A stretch of DNA of 64,000 nucleotides from Corylus avellana (lineage: Eukaryota; Streptophyta; Magnoliopsida; Fagales; Betulaceae): positions 14,754,906-14,818,905 of the forward strand of contig NC_081551.1 in assembly GCF_901000735.1 (NCBI RefSeq), written 5' to 3'. A model generated the notes under the pieces. That model was given only the letters and a program-made list of their open reading frames with translations, searched no databases and was not told where the DNA came from. This document shows, piece by piece, positions 10,668-23,730 of the stretch (its first letter is position 1; each line of letters opens with the position of its first letter). The position numbers were made by a program, and so were the translations under genes.

Positions 10668-11879
10668 TTTCAAATTTGTTCATTGTTCTAATTATTTGAT
10701 TAAATTATTTTTACTAATCCTTTAAAAATTTCATCGTGGTAGAAATTTTGTCTAATTCCTTGACATTTGAAGCCAATTAAGGCTTGATGGATGAACTTTG
10801 CAGAGTGATGTTTTGTTGATAAGATTTGGTAAGTTTTTTGCATCTTATTGTTTTCTTACTTTATATTTATTTCTTACTCTTTAATATTAATCACTAATAG
10901 CGATTCACTATGTTTATGTTTTGACTTGTTGGATTATTGAAGGAAGCAAATTTAAGGAATTGAAGATAATCCATGTTTGATGTGAATCATGGAAGAAATT
11001 ATTGTGTAACTGTGTTTATGTTTATCCATAATGATCACTATCTTTATGTTTTCTCTCTACTATATTTGTGCAATCGGTGTTGCCCTTTATGTGGATTATT
11101 TAACTTATTTTCTTTTTACTAAGTGACTTTACTTAGTTGATACTTTGTTTATTATTCTTGGATAGATTTTAATTTGGGTTTGGGTAGGTTTGATTTTTTT
11201 TTAGTTTTGTTGATTTGATGCATTGAGATTGCCAGATTGGTGCTGGTGTTTGCTGCTTTAATGAATGCATTGGATGAGATTTCTTTGCCTTTTGTGAAAG
11301 CATTTTTCATTAATTGGTTTTGTTTGGTTGAGATTTGTTTAGTCTAATTAGAATTTCTAAAGGCACAGTAGAAATTCTCATCTGTAATGTTTGCTCTGGC
11401 AACCAGTGTGGTAACTAGCAGAATGGTTTTTTAGAGTCTATGGAACTTTGGGTGTTTTCTTTCTACCCCCTGCTGTTGTTCTTGATGGCAGTTGTTGTAT
11501 TGGTTTCCTGGTTCTTAATGTATATGCACTGTCTTTAGAAGAAGAAACAGTCCCTTCAAAAGTGTAACGAGTGAACCTCAAATCTGTAGTGATATCTCAT
11601 TTCGCACTTACTATTCTGTTCTGGATAGTCATGTTATGCTGCATTCCATTGAAAATGTATTGGATCAATCAAAAAAAAAAAGAAACTTCAATAAGCTATT
11701 TTAGCAACAAAAAAAAAAGGCCCCAAAACAATTAATTTTTGGCATAATTAACAAACAGTAAAAAGCTCAATAAAAAGCCCACGAAAACTGGTTTAACTGA
11801 TTGCTAATTAACCAATTGCTTATTGGTTGGTAACCGAAAACCCCCAAAACCAGACCGATATGATCGGGAATCACCCCTA
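10668..11879. other. Non-coding 3' part of the hAT element
   Basis: T-rich DNA between the transposase stop and the right terminus. No gene is seen. The last ~100 bases carry the TIR-proximal motifs. Confidence 0.6.
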
Positions 11880-12847
11880 TACACAACCGACCAAATTCAC
11901 AAGTAGGCTGCATGGATATGCTTTTTACATTTTTTTTTTTTTTACATGGTCTCAAACCATCATATTTATTCCATGTTTAGATACAATTTAGAAATTGTTT
12001 TAAAGAGTTTAAAAATTAATTTTAGTACATGAACAATTGTGAAAAGCAAGAATGTTTCAATTTGGTATAAAACTTTTTTGCTCTAAAAAGACCAAAACGC
12101 ATTTTTGAAAAAAAAAAAAAAAAAAAATTAAAATTAAACTTTTTTTTGAAAGGTCTTTCGGAATATAAAAGCTATATTTTTTTTAATACAATTCCAAATA
12201 AGCTTTTAATTGTTAAGGATTTATTCATTCGTTAGCACAATATAACACACGTATTAATGATACATATATATGAGATTTCTCTTTATTAAAAAAAATTGCT
12301 TAAAACGTGTTTTACAAGAGTACTGGCATCATATTATCTAAAGTTCTATATAACTTTTTATTTACTACCTTTTCTATTTTAGTTAAAGGTTTTCCAAATG
12401 CAATCCAAATTATATTATCTATTCTTCTTCTATACCATTTAATTTTTTTTTTTATTGTTATTTAACCTCTCTCCCAAATCGAGTGGTGTGCTCACATTGC
12501 AAAGCCAAAAAACAAGTGCTCCCTACTGCCACCACTGCCTAGACAGCATACGAAACCAAGAAACTTGTGATCGTCAGCGTCTTTAAAGGCGAATTTAAGG
12601 GAGACCGACAATAGCCCTCGTTCCCTCAAATTACAAGAAAAAATAATTTTAAGGTGAAAAAAAATATATATATAAGTAAAAAAATAATAATTGAGAGTAT
12701 TTTTTATCAATTGATTCCTCTCCAAATTCAAAGCCGGCTCCGTTCCTGATCGTCCCATTGTGCTTGCCATCATTTCTTAATCTCTCAATAGCTTGGATCA
12801 TTGCTCTCTCTCTTTCTCTCTCAAACCACACTTGTTTTCTAAAGGTA
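11880..12847. other. Intergenic, nothing firm
   Basis: AT-rich, with A and T homopolymers near 11930 and 12108. A minus-strand open frame at 12492-12773 (with LKFAFKDADDHKFLGF) has a coding-like patch but no family that I recognise. Confidence 0.45.
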
Positions 12848-13135
12848 GGGGGTGTTTGTTAAACCCCACCGCACTATTCATTATCCCACCGCATTATTCA
12901 TGGATAAAAAGAATATAAAAAAATATAATGATTGGTATGGGAAAATGAAAAAGTGGTATTGAAAAGTAAAAAATTTTGTTTTGTAGTGATTTATTTATTT
13001 GAATAGTAATAAAAAGTAAATAATGTGATATAAAAAGTAAATGATTTGATATAAAAGTAAGAATGTTCTTTTTTTTTTTTTTTTAAAATGAAGTGAATAT
13101 TGTGGTGGGTAATGAACAGTGATAGATGCCACCCC
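12848..13135. mobile_element. MITE with GGGGTG termini
   Basis: The left arm (gggggtgtttgttaaacccc, then actattcattatcccaccgc) is matched in inverse by the right arm (reversed: ggggtggcatctatcactg, then ttcattacccaccac). The interior is A/T-rich with no coding capacity. Its right part is also present at 1-138, so it predates the duplication. Superfamily not assigned; no clear TSD. Confidence 0.6.
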
Positions 13136-13739
13136 ACGTACCAGCATAATTCGATTGTGGGTCCCACCACTCTTATCACCACAATCGCATCTTGAAGCTC
13201 ACGAAGTTTTGGAAGACGTAAAGCGAAGGGAGGTGGAGGTTGGCTTGGGTGAAAAGATTGATGAAAAGGATTATAAAAGACTTGACTTTGACAATGTCCA
13301 CGACGACTAAAGTATAAAAAATATATATATTAAAATAAGATGAGAATATTGAATGATAAATATGTTAATATTAAATATTAAATCAACGTATAAAAAATAA
13401 AATGAGTATTCATTACGCAAAACTTATCATTAGCTTTACGAAAAATTGTATTCTCCTTATATACACACTGTACCGTAAAAACAAATAAATGAATTTTGGG
13501 AAAAGTGTAAGTGTAGTGCCTCAAGTAATTACTAAGTTGTGTTTCGCTTCCTAGGACGATTAACAGTGTATTAATATATTTTGTTTTGAGAATTGAAATA
13601 AAACAAAATTTTAATCGTTAAACATACTTTAGCTTCCCAAGAAAGGCTGTCTATTCCCTGCCGTTTGCCGTTGGGTTGTCGTACTATAACTGCTTTAAGT
13701 GTTTTGTGGTTGGCAGTTGAAGAGGGACAACAAATTCGT
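12997..13739. repeat. Second copy of the duplicated block, contiguous with the PHOX promoter
   Basis: Partner of 1-740. From 13740 onward the sequence runs unbroken into the 5' region of the TPR-PB1 gene, so this is the copy in native context. The shared block includes most of the MITE, the coding-like fragment and about 430 bp of AT-rich DNA ending in ccgtttgccgttgggttg and a short segment after it. Confidence 0.9.
13176..13310 (+). pseudogene. Coding-like terminal exon fragment, unidentified (copy 2)
   Basis: Same frame as at 179-313, ending LDFDNVHDD and a TAA. It stays open in both copies despite amino-acid differences. Function unknown. It may be the last exon of a lost upstream neighbour of the PHOX gene. 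Confidence 0.25.
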
Positions 13740-14894
13740 TACTTTCTTCACATGCTCAGCTTGGGGTAAGAGCTTTTAAAAAGAAATGATTTCATTGTTA
13801 AGATTTTATTTCATTTTATTTAATAATATAATGCCACATTCATTTAAAAAATTTAAATAATATAACAATACATGAACAATTCAATACAATAAAACAAATA
13901 TATATATATATATCCTCCCTATTTTACTTGAGATTCTATTCTCAACTCAAGAAAATGCGGGGCCCACCGTATTTCTTTGTCTAAACTGAAAATAAAAAGA
14001 AAATACATCATAATATTATATATATATATATATATATCTTTTTGTGGAGTTTACGTCAAGCTTCTGAAAGTCTTACGCATTACAAAAGAGCAAACAAACA
14101 TTGGTCGGTTTTCCTTCCATTTCTCACATCCCGTTTTCCCACGAACTTTCTCCTAGTTTCTTGCCAGAAGTTTTTCGGAAAGTTTGAAGCTTTAGAAGAA
14201 GAATTCATTTCCCAGATAAGTATTTCTCATCAGATTCTCTTATTATTTCAGAATAAATTAATAAAAAGGAGCTGAGTTAAGGTGGTTTTGTATCTCTCTG
14301 AATTGGGATTTGTTGATTCTTGGATAAGCGGTAGAAAATCCTAACTTGGAGGGAAGGGAATGCTAGTTTTATTTGTCTTTTGAGCTTCCGGTGTCCTCAT
14401 TTCATTTCTGTAATTCACAAAAGAAAAAATAGAAAAGAGAAAGAAAAAAAAACCATTTGAGCCTGGAGAGAAGGACTCCCAGTTTTAAAGTTTTTTTGTG
14501 GCAGTCAATACACCCAATTGGAGGTTTTGTGTGGAATTAGGCTCCGGGTTTTGATGGGTTCTGTTGTATAAGACGTTGGGTTTGACATGCTTATGTGTTT
14601 ATGTAATCTGTTATAGAGTTGTATTTTGAGGATCTGATTTTTTGAAGTAAATCTTGAAGTTCTTTCCACATTTATTTTTTCACTTGTTGGAGGTATTATG
14701 TAGAATTGGTGGTTGGATTTTGATTGGTTATCTTTTATAAGAACTTGGTTTCAGTACACGGGTAGTCTTTGATTTCTGTGTGTTACTTGGATCGCACTTC
14801 TATTGTTCTGGAGTAAAATAATATAGTTAACATTTATATTTCTTTCCTTTTCTCCTCGGTTGGAGCTTTTGTACTCAAGATTGTTGGATTTGCA
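13740..14894 (+). promoter_or_regulatory. Promoter and 5' leader of the PHOX/CLMP1-like gene
   Basis: Two AT dinucleotide tracts (around 13902-13913 and 14018-14037) lie in a TATA-rich stretch just before a GC-richer segment starting near 14040, a reasonable place for the transcription start. The stretch 14240-14890 is T-rich with intron-like composition, so a leader intron ending just before the ATG is plausible, but I cannot fix its splice sites. No long open frame interrupts the leader. Confidence 0.45.
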
Positions 14895-17073
14895 ATGAGG
14901 AAGCAAAGGGGAAAGGAAAAGAAACAGGCAGGAGAAACATCATCTGATACTAATCCAAAGCAAAGCAAAATTGGGGAGAATAGTCCAAAATGCTATGAAA
15001 AGGATACAGCAGTATTCATTTCTATGTCTCAAGGATTGAAGGAGGAGGGAAACAAGTTGTTTCAGAAGAGGGACCACGAAGGAGCTATGTTGAAATATGA
15101 GAAAGCCCTTAAATTGCTTCCTAGAAATCATATAGATGTGTCCTATCTTCGGAGCAACATGGCTGCTTGCTATATGCAGATGGGTCTGAGTGAGTACCCT
15201 AGGGCAATCCATGAGTGCAATTTGGCTCTTGAAGTCACACCTACGTACAGTAAAGCACTATTGAAGAGGGCAAGGTGTTATGAGGCTTTGAACAAGCTGG
15301 ATTTGTCTTTAAGAGATGTTAGTACTGTATTGAACATAGAGCCTAGTAATCTCATGGCATTAGAGATTGCAGAAAGGGTAAAGCAGGCACTTGAGAAGAA
15401 AGGATTAAAGGTAAACGATACGGTAATTGAGTTACCTCCAGATTATGTTGAAACCCCATGTGCTTCACGTCAACTAAAAGTAGTAAAAGTGAAGACACGG
15501 AAGAAGAAGAAGAGCAACAAAGTGGAGGAGAAGAAGGCTGAGGATGTGACCGAGGAGAAGATGGCCGAGGAGAAGATGGCAGAGGTTAAGGTGGTTGTGG
15601 AGGAGAAAATTAGTAGCATTAAGGAAGAAGTGCCTATGAAAACTGTGAAATTGGTGTTTGGGGAGGACATAAGGTGGGCTCAGTTGCCAGATAATTGCAG
15701 CCTCCTGCAACTTAGGGAGGCTGTCCATGACCGGTTTCCAAGCTCGAGAGCAGTTCTTATCAAATACAGGGACCAGGAAGATGATTTGGTTACAATTACT
15801 ACTAATGAAGAACTGAGGTGGGCTGAAGCATCAACAGAAATGCAGGGTTCTTTCAGGCTGTACATAGTAGAAGTTAATCCTGAGCAGGATCCATTTTTTG
15901 AGAGACTGAATAAGGCGGGAGTGAAGAATCTTAGCATCAAACATAGTAATATAGTTGAGAATGGTGATGTAGTAAAAAGCAAGGAATTAAAGGTATCATC
16001 TTGCATTGAAGACTGGATAATCCTATTTTCTCAGATGTTCAAGAACCATGTTGGATTTGAATCTGACAAATACTTGGATCTTCATGAAGTTGGAATGAAG
16101 CTCTATTCTGAGGCTATGGAAGAGGTAGTTACAAGTGAAGAAGCACAAGACCTTTTCAATGTAGCAGGAGAGAAGTTCCAAGAGATGGCAGCTTTAGCAT
16201 TGTTCAACTGCGGAAATGTTCACATTTCAAGGGCAAAGAAGAGGGTGTATTTCACGGGAGATGCTTCAAAGGAATATATACTTGCACAGATCAAGGTTGC
16301 ATATGATTGGGCTAGAAAAGAATACTTAAAAGCAGGAACGAGATATGAAGAAGCATTGAAAATCAAACCAGATTTCTATGAAGGCTTTCTAGCTCTAGCA
16401 CATCAGCAGTTTGAGCTGGCAAAACTTTCTTGGCATTATGCAATTAGTTGCAATGTCGATTTGGAAACATGGCCTTCTACAGAAGTTCTACAACTATATA
16501 ACAACGCTGAGGATAACATGGAGAAAGGTATGCGCCTATGGGAGGAATTGGAAGAGCAACGCCGGAGTGAACTTTCCAAAACTAAGAATGATAGAACACA
16601 GTTGCAGAAGATGGGGTTGGAAGGATTGTTTAAAGATATATCACCACATGAAGCTGTGGAGCAATCTGCAAACGTGAGGTCTCTGATAAACATCTTATGG
16701 GGCACCATCCTTTACGAGCGGTCAATTGTGGAATTCAAATTAGAACTACCGGTATGGAATGAGTGTTTGGAAGTTGCTGTTGAGAAGTTTGAACTTGTTG
16801 GAGCTTCTCCAACGGATATAGCTGTCATAGTGAAGAACCACTGTTCAAACAATAATGCACTGGAAGGTAATACATATATACTAATTTGTAATTCTGCTTT
16901 GGAAATTAACCATTGTAAGTAGCTTAGAAATTATCTGCATGACAGGTCTTGGGTTCAAAATCGATGAAATAGTACAGGCGTGGAATGAGATGTACGAAGC
17001 TAAAAAGTGGCAGAGTGAAATTCCATCATTTCGGCTGGAACCATTTTTTCGACAGCGAGTTTCAAAAATCTAG
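14895..17073 (+). CDS. PHOX/CLMP1-type TPR-PB1 domain protein
   Basis: Two exons, 14895-16866 and 16946-17073, joined at a GT-AG intron that restores the family C-terminus ([20 protein letters not shown] and onward); predicted length is 699 aa. Domains: basic N-terminus; three TPRs at about residues 44-165 ([27 protein letters not shown]); a Lys/Glu-rich linker at about 195-245 with repeated EEKMAE; a PB1 domain at about 249-327 with the basic Lys ([13 protein letters not shown]) and the acidic OPCA motif ([18 protein letters not shown]); and a helical TPR-like C-terminal half at about 405-545. This order matches Arabidopsis PHOX1-4, including CLMP1 (CLUMPED CHLOROPLASTS 1), a cytosolic protein needed for chloroplast separation. 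TPRs bind Hsp70/Hsp90 tails in related co-chaperones, and PB1 pairs with other PB1 domains. Which PHOX paralogue this is cannot be settled here. No disabling mutation seen. Confidence 0.92.
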
Positions 17074-17900
17074 CATGCCTTGGAGCAGGCATGAGTTTCA
17101 TTTGTTCAATAGGTGATGATCATACTAACACCATTTTTCTTAATTTAAATTACAACGTTGAATGTAATATGAGATCTCTACTGACTGTATGATGCAAAAA
17201 TTTACAGAATTTGATTTCTTATCAGCTATTTACCATTATAAAAAAACTACAACCCAGAATTATGTCATGCACACAATTTTCATAGCATTGACCTAAAAAA
17301 TTTAAAATTTTTCTCATAGCATGTGCTTTATCACAATAAAAATGTCTCATCAATACATTATATGAATATTGTTTCTGATATCTTCTTATGGCTCTATGTT
17401 ATTTTCTCTTAGAGGAGCAATTCAAAGACTGAAAAACTGAGATTCATGTGCTCACCTGCAATAATATTAATGCACACATGGTTAGAGAAAAGCATTTAAT
17501 TATGAGGCACAATGCATAGATGGTCAGTATTGATCACTCAATTCATGTGGTTGTCTAAATGAAATATGTCAAAGCCTACAATCACCAAAAGTTTTCTTCC
17601 TCTTCTTCAAGCTCCATATCTGAAGCTAGAATCTCTATGTAAACATTTAATCGTTGTTGGTTATATATATATATATATAATGAGAGAGTATTTCTTTAGG
17701 TACTGTTTTTGTTTTTGTTTTTGTTTTTCTGAACTTCTTTTTATCATGTTATGAACTTCAATATGATGTCCTTGTAGCATCAATTACTTGGCTGTAACCT
17801 CTGTTAATTTGTCCTGCAGGCTCCTTGTTACTTTAAGGTTCAACTTCAACCTTGTCTTTTTTAGAATCAAAAAATGGACAGTTGTAGCTATAGAAGTGTA
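17074..17900 (+). other. 3' untranslated region of the PHOX gene, possibly with an intron
   Basis: A candidate donor (caataggtgatgatc, about 17111) and acceptor (gtcctgcag, about 17819) would define a 3'-UTR intron of roughly 700 bp with T-rich composition, containing a (TTTTTG)n run near 17704-17728. There is no open frame with a recognised product. The splice is an inference. Confidence 0.35.
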
Positions 17901-18924
17901 CAACGGGGACAAAAAAACAGCCGAGTTCTAACATCTTCACACAATGGGGACAAGATGGGGGATGCAGGGATTTGCATTTTAGTTAGTTTCTGTCTTCACC
18001 TCATGACCCCCTGTTCTTTTATAGTTTCGGACACTTAGTAAATTGTTTGTATTTGTAATTTAAGCTGCTGCAATACATCTAATTCGTTAGCCACATGAGT
18101 TTTTTTTTTTGCTGTCAGTTCCACATTTGTAATTTTTATTAGTATTTTTAGGTTTCTTGCAATGATTTGTATGGACTTTTTTAATTTTAATAAAAACTAT
18201 TATTGAATAGAAACTTTTCAAGTTTAATTGCAAACTCTTATTACTAGTTACTTCATAATTTTTAGCAGTGATTTTATTATGTAGCATTTTATATTGTTGT
18301 TTAAAAGCACTAAGATTCTGCCAAAGCCACTGCTCAGTGCTTTGGATTGCGGGAGTAATTAGGAGAGGAAGGAAACGAACGTGTGTTGTACATGGAGGAT
18401 TACACTTTAAAAAGGATGGCTCCTCTAGCGCTACCGATTAACCCAAAAGCTTAAATTAATAAGACTGTGAATTTAACGTTTGAATATTTAATTGAAATTA
18501 CGACTGTGGATACGATTATTACTTTTACGTAACTATATCCGCATCATGCGATTACTAATTAACCTCTATCCATATATGTAATGGGCATTTTGGGTATTCT
18601 TTGGCTCTAGTGTTTTAGATAAATCAATATCTTGATTCAACATTCTAGTTTAAAAATAACAAAGAAAATACAAACACCCCATTATGGGTTCTTCCAAAAA
18701 ATACAAACATACAAATTACATATGGTAGTTGTTTCAAATGTAAATTCAACAAACAAAAAAATAAATAAAAAAATACAAATCCAAAACATAATATATAGGT
18801 GTGGTTATTACGTGCATCCGCATACCTTAAAATTGCTATCCGCATATGCATAAGCGGTTTGTGAGTTTTGTTAACCACATTTGCATATGCAGATAGCAGA
18901 AAGTAGTTAGTAGTGATTAGTGGG
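17901..18924. other. Intergenic DNA with hairpin-like repeats
   Basis: No gene. Near 18795-18900 short inverted sequences around gcatatgc and atccgcat suggest a decayed MITE. It ends in the left target duplication of the LINE (tgattagtgg, 18915-18924). Confidence 0.4.
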
Positions 18925-18991
18925 TTTTTTTTTTTTTTTTTTTTTTTGAATACAATAGAAAGCAACAAACAGAAAGGGCTAAAACAGCAAA

Positions 18992-21900
18992 CTAGGAAAT
19001 AAATAAAAAGTCTGGAGGGTCCTTCTCGCTGGCAATAGGAATCGAGAGAAAAGGAGAAAGGTGACAGGGAATGTAGCCAAAAAAGTTTCTAGCCACGGCC
19101 CAACATGCCACATAATGGGCACAAAAGCTGGCACTTCTGGTTACTTTCCTAGCTTCCCAAAAGGAAGATGCTGGAATAGAGTCAAGAGTATCTGAGATAA
19201 TAGAAGAAACCCGCCAATCAAGAGAAAGCTTGGGCTGCTGAAGAGCAAGAATGACAACTTGAGAATCACCTTCCACCATAAATTTACCAATATGAAGCGA
19301 AGTAGCTAGGGATACTGCTAATTGAGCTGCAAGTGCTTCCCCATAATTAGGCAAACATGCCGGACTAATTTGGGAGATCATCCGAATAATAGAACCATTC
19401 GAATCCCGACAAACCGCTGCTTGAGCAGAAAAAGTATTTCTAATACCTGTATCAAAGTTGATCTTAAACCAATCATCGGATGGAGGAGTCCAATGTTCTT
19501 CTATGAAAGAAGACCAAATATTCCATGCATGAAAATGCTCCAAAGTAATTTTGTTGATATGAATAGAGATAGAACGAGCATCAACAATTTTACCATCATG
19601 ATAAGCTTTATTGTGACAAAACCATAAAAGATCACATGCTACAAAAGCAAAGATCTGGAATTTATGATGCTCAGCTGGTGGGATGGCTAGAGATAGATGA
19701 GGAGAGAGAATCACATTTATCCAATCAACCATGTTTAAGAAATTCAGAGCAGAAGAGTTGAGAGGCCAAAAAGAATTCCGCCACACAACTCGAGCAAAAA
19801 TGCAATTGAAAAAGAGATGTTGCAGCGAATCCAAAGCAAATTTGCATAAAGAGCAATAGTTCGAGGAATTATTAGTGAAAAATAAAGCATCCAATCTAGC
19901 TCTTGTGGGAAGAATATCCCAAGCGATTTTCCAGAAAAAAAGTCTCAACCACTCATTCAGATTTAACCTCCAGATTGATTTTCAAAAAGAGGAGGGAACC
20001 TGAATAAAAGCTATAGAAGGATGAGCATTAATAATAGAGAGATAAGCCGAATTGGAAGAAAATTTTCCTGAGCAAGACGGAGTCCAGAGATAGTGAGGGA
20101 CAGTGTTCGAGGAGATTTTAATTTTCAAGATTTCTTCAACAATAGTTTGATCAAAGATAGCTGAGATTGTAGATAGATTCCATTGCAATGAAGATTGTTG
20201 AATCAAATCAAAAATACACAAAGAAGGCTGGATTCTATTGCAAGGAAACCTATGAACGAGTTTAAAATTTGGCATTGTAGGAATCCAAGCAAAGGTCCAT
20301 ATGGGAAGTGCGAATGATTTTGCAACCTGAAGGCAAGCTCTAGAAAGTAGGAGGGATTTGCTCTTTTGAATACCTTTCCATAACCATGAAGCCGAGGAAG
20401 AAGTTGGGGAAGAGAAAAAATTCCCATATTTAATATACTTCGCTGAAAGTTGCCAAACCCAGACAGAATCAAAGTTCGTGAGCAATTTCCAACCAAGTTT
20501 AGCAATCAAAGCAAGATTGACATCTTTCATGAGCCAAACCCAAACCACCTGCCTGACGGGGTAAGCAAATTGAACTCCAAGATTTTAGAGAAAGATTTAT
20601 AGATTTACCTTTTGGGGAAACCCCACCAAAAATCTTTAAAGATTTTATCCAGTTTATGACAAAAGGTATCAGGAAGAAGAAAAGTACCCATTGCATAAGA
20701 AGGTATAGTAGACGCTGTGGATTTAATAAGAACAAATCTTCCAGCTTAGGACAAAGATTTAGCACGCCAACCATCCATTTTACCAACAACTTTATCTAAT
20801 ATAAACCGAAAGTCAGCTAATTTCGAACGACTCATCAAAAACGGAAGCCCCAGATATATAGCCGCAGATGATGATGGTTTAAACGGGAGAATACTAGAGA
20901 TGCCTATCCGAGTGGCAGTTGCCGTATTTTTGCTAAAATGAATAGAAGATTTTGAGATTTTGACAGCTTGACTAGACCATCTGCAATATTGATCTAGACA
21001 GGATTTAATTCAAGATGCTACAGTAAAAGTCGCTTTATCAAAAACAATCAAATCATCAGCAAATAATAGATGTGAAATAGGAGCACAAGAACGACTAATC
21101 CTGATTCCTTTGAGTAAGCCAAGAGATTCTTGTTGATGAGAGAGCCGCGAAATAACTTCAGTACCCATAATAAACAAAAAAAGGAGATAAGCGATCTCCT
21201 TGTCTTAAACCTCGAGCTGGAGCAAAGAACCCAAAAGGACTGCCATTAATCATAATGGAAAATGTCGAGGAAGAGACACAGATACGAATCCAATTTATCC
21301 AAATTGGATGAAAGCCCAATTTAGATAAAATAGCTAGAAGAAAATTCCATTCCATCCGATCAAAGGCTTTCTCCATATCAATTTTAATCGCCATGAGACC
21401 ACCTTGTCCTTGTTTTGATTTGAGGGTGTGAAGGAGCTCATGAGCTAAAATAGAATTATCTTGAATATTTCTTGCAAACACAAATGCAGATTGATAAGGA
21501 GAGATTAAATTAGGAAGTATAGATTTAAACCTATTAGCCAATATCTTGGAGATAATCTTGTAAATGATATTGCATAGACTAATAGGCCTAAAATGATTCA
21601 CTGACAAAGGACCTAGCTGCTTTGGAACAAGAGCTATGAAAGTATGATTTTGTTCATTCAGAAGATGATTTTTGGAGAAGAAATTCCATATACATTGAAG
21701 AACCACATCTTTCACAACATGCCAATATTTCTTATAGAAAATAACAGTAAAACCATCAGGTCCAGGGGCTTTGGTTGCCCCAATGCTGGAAAGAGCCTTA
21801 TATATTTCTTGTTCTAATGGAATGGTACATAACACTTGATTTTCCTCTTCAAAAATAGCACTATCAAATAGAGATAGCATGTCATAAGAAATTATGGACC

Positions 21901-23032
21901 TTAAGGAAATTTATACCATTGCACCTACACTTTATAAGAGTAGAGGTATGGAAAACTTTGGTATTTAAATCTTGGCAAGTCAACCAAAGTTCACGAGACT
22001 TATTTTTCCAAAGATGTTCATCTTTTTTCCAAAAGATCATTGAGCTCTATCTTAAGTGACAATTTTTCATTATGATGTTGAATAGAGGGAGAAACTTGTT
22101 GAATAACGTCCAGCTTTCTAAGGGTTGCTGCAATATTTTTTTGAATATTACCAAAGTGCGAAGAATTCCAATTCTTAAGAGCAACTTTAGTAGATTTCAA
22201 CCTTTAAGACAAAACAAAAGCTGGAGAACCATCTAAAACATAATCCCAAGCCATAGTTATAACAAATTCACAGGAGGGATCTCTCGTCCAAAATTCCACA
22301 AATCTAAATGGAAGGGGTAAGGTAGAAGAATCCATAGAAGTGTTTAATATTAGGGGATTATGATCAGAAGCATGCGTAGGCAAATGACAAAGATAGAAGG
22401 CTGGAAACTGATATATCCAATTCGTTGAAGCAATACCTCTATCCAATCGCTCTTTAATATTGTGATGTCCATGTTTGTTATTAGACCAAGTGAAGGGATT
22501 ACCAGTAAAACCTAAATCAACCATGTCATAGGAATCCATAAAAAAGAGAAAAAAAATCATTGGAAGAACTAGCAAACGAACGTCCACCTTGTTTTTCCGA
22601 CTGGTCCAAAATCATATTGAAGTCACCAATACATAACCAAGACCCAGAAAAATCTTTACCCACAGTAGCAAGAGAGTCCCATAATTTAAATTTATGATTA
22701 CTATAGGGAGAACCATATATACAAGACAAAATCCAAGGTTTGTGAGGAGGATTAGAGTAGCACCAAGCACTTATTGTATTTATAGAAAGAAAACATTCAA
22801 GTTCAACACCAAAACGCCATGTCAACAAAAGTCCTCCACTAGAGCTAGAAGGAGGAACATGGGACATCAAAAAGAAACCTAACCTATTCAATATAATAGC
22901 AGCATCATATGGTTTAGTCTTAGTTTTTGAAAGAAAAATTACATAAGGAGAATACTTTCTAACCTTGGCCCGTAAACTATGAATTGCAGTGGCACGGGAT
23001 AAACCTCTGCAATTCCAAGTAAAGAAAACCAT
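18992..23032 (-). pseudogene. LINE ORF2 pseudogene: endonuclease, RT, zinc-binding region, RNase H
   Basis: Begins at 23032 (MVFFTWNCRGLSRATAI), the usual N-terminus of the APE-type endonuclease, with GDFNMILDQSEKQGG and the catalytic SDH in THASDHNPLIL. Reverse transcriptase spans about 21880-20950: APGPDG, LVPKQ, FRPISLCN, the first catalytic Asp in AIKIDMEKAFDRMEW, ARGLRQGDRLSP, and the FADD box (LLFADDLIVF, about 21043-21072). A zinc-binding RT-associated region follows (CSLCKFALDSLQHLFFNC, about 19860-19800), then RNase H (INFDTG, GEALAAQLAV, VEGDSQVVI) ending at 18992. Frame changes occur near 22560, 22200, 21890, 21150, 20560 and 19970. The intact protein would nick target DNA and prime reverse transcription there. 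Confidence 0.92.
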
Positions 23033-23730
23033 ATTTTGGGAGGGGACCTAGGCAGACCCGCTCCCTTAGAATTAGCAACCTCAGAAGATTGAACCTCCAT
23101 ATCATCCCCATCTGCCTGTGAAGCTTTAGCAGAGCTCCTATTTCCCCTTAAAGCCTGATAAAACTTGCAAGAAAGAGTTGGATTCACAGCCTGAGAAGCA
23201 ATAATAGTCCTAGCTCCAAAAGTCATGGAAAAGGTACTACCAAAAGAAGAAGAGACATTCCTAGAAGCTTGATAAGGGCCCAAAGTTGAAGTTTGACTCA
23301 GCCGAGACAGTGCAAAGAATTGTCCTGAATAAGTGTAGATAGATAACTACTTCCAACAAGAGGAGAGCTTTCATTTGAAGAAATCTGCATGTCTTTTGGG
23401 AGGGAAAATTATCACTCAAAGCAGACGACAGAGGGCTGTGCAGAAAAGCCGTAAAAGGACCTATAGTTGCAACCAAGCTCTTTAGTGAAGCCAGAGAGAT
23501 TGTAGCCATTTCCATACTAGAGAAAGAGTCATACTGAGGAACTGGAGGTGGCTTTGATTTTTTCAGAGTCCCTCCCTGTAGAGTCTTCACCCATATCCAC
23601 AAAAGCCACTCTTTTTTTCTTGGGTTTGGCTGTTAAGTGCAAATTAGGAGCTAAAGGAGCAGGCGTGGCTGGGAGATGAAATGGAAATTGTTGGAGAGAA
23701 GGTGCAGGGGACCGCAATGGACAAGTGACA

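Larger units (their letters stand above)
7314..11879 (+). mobile_element. Decayed autonomous-size hAT (Ac-like) transposon
   Basis: Element of about 4.57 kb. The left end starts tagggggtggg; the right end, reversed, starts taggggtgattcc. Just inside the left end (7335-7500) are about eight copies of ACCGAT/ATCGGT-type motifs, some inverted, and the right end carries more (aaccgaaa, accgatatgatcgg). Such subterminal repeats are the transposase-binding pattern of hAT elements. A broken RICESLEEPER/Ac-type transposase lies inside. No clear 8-bp target duplication remains (gtggtgag against tacacaac). It sits within a LINE ORF1 relic. Confidence 0.75.

Noticed and set aside
15680..16006. Minus-strand open frame of 108 codons opposite the PHOX gene
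   Set aside because: It lies wholly within the coding exon of a well-supported + strand gene and has no family resemblance.
18632..18968. Open frames on both strands upstream of the LINE
   Set aside because: A/T-rich low-complexity sequence with homopolymer runs and no coding signature.
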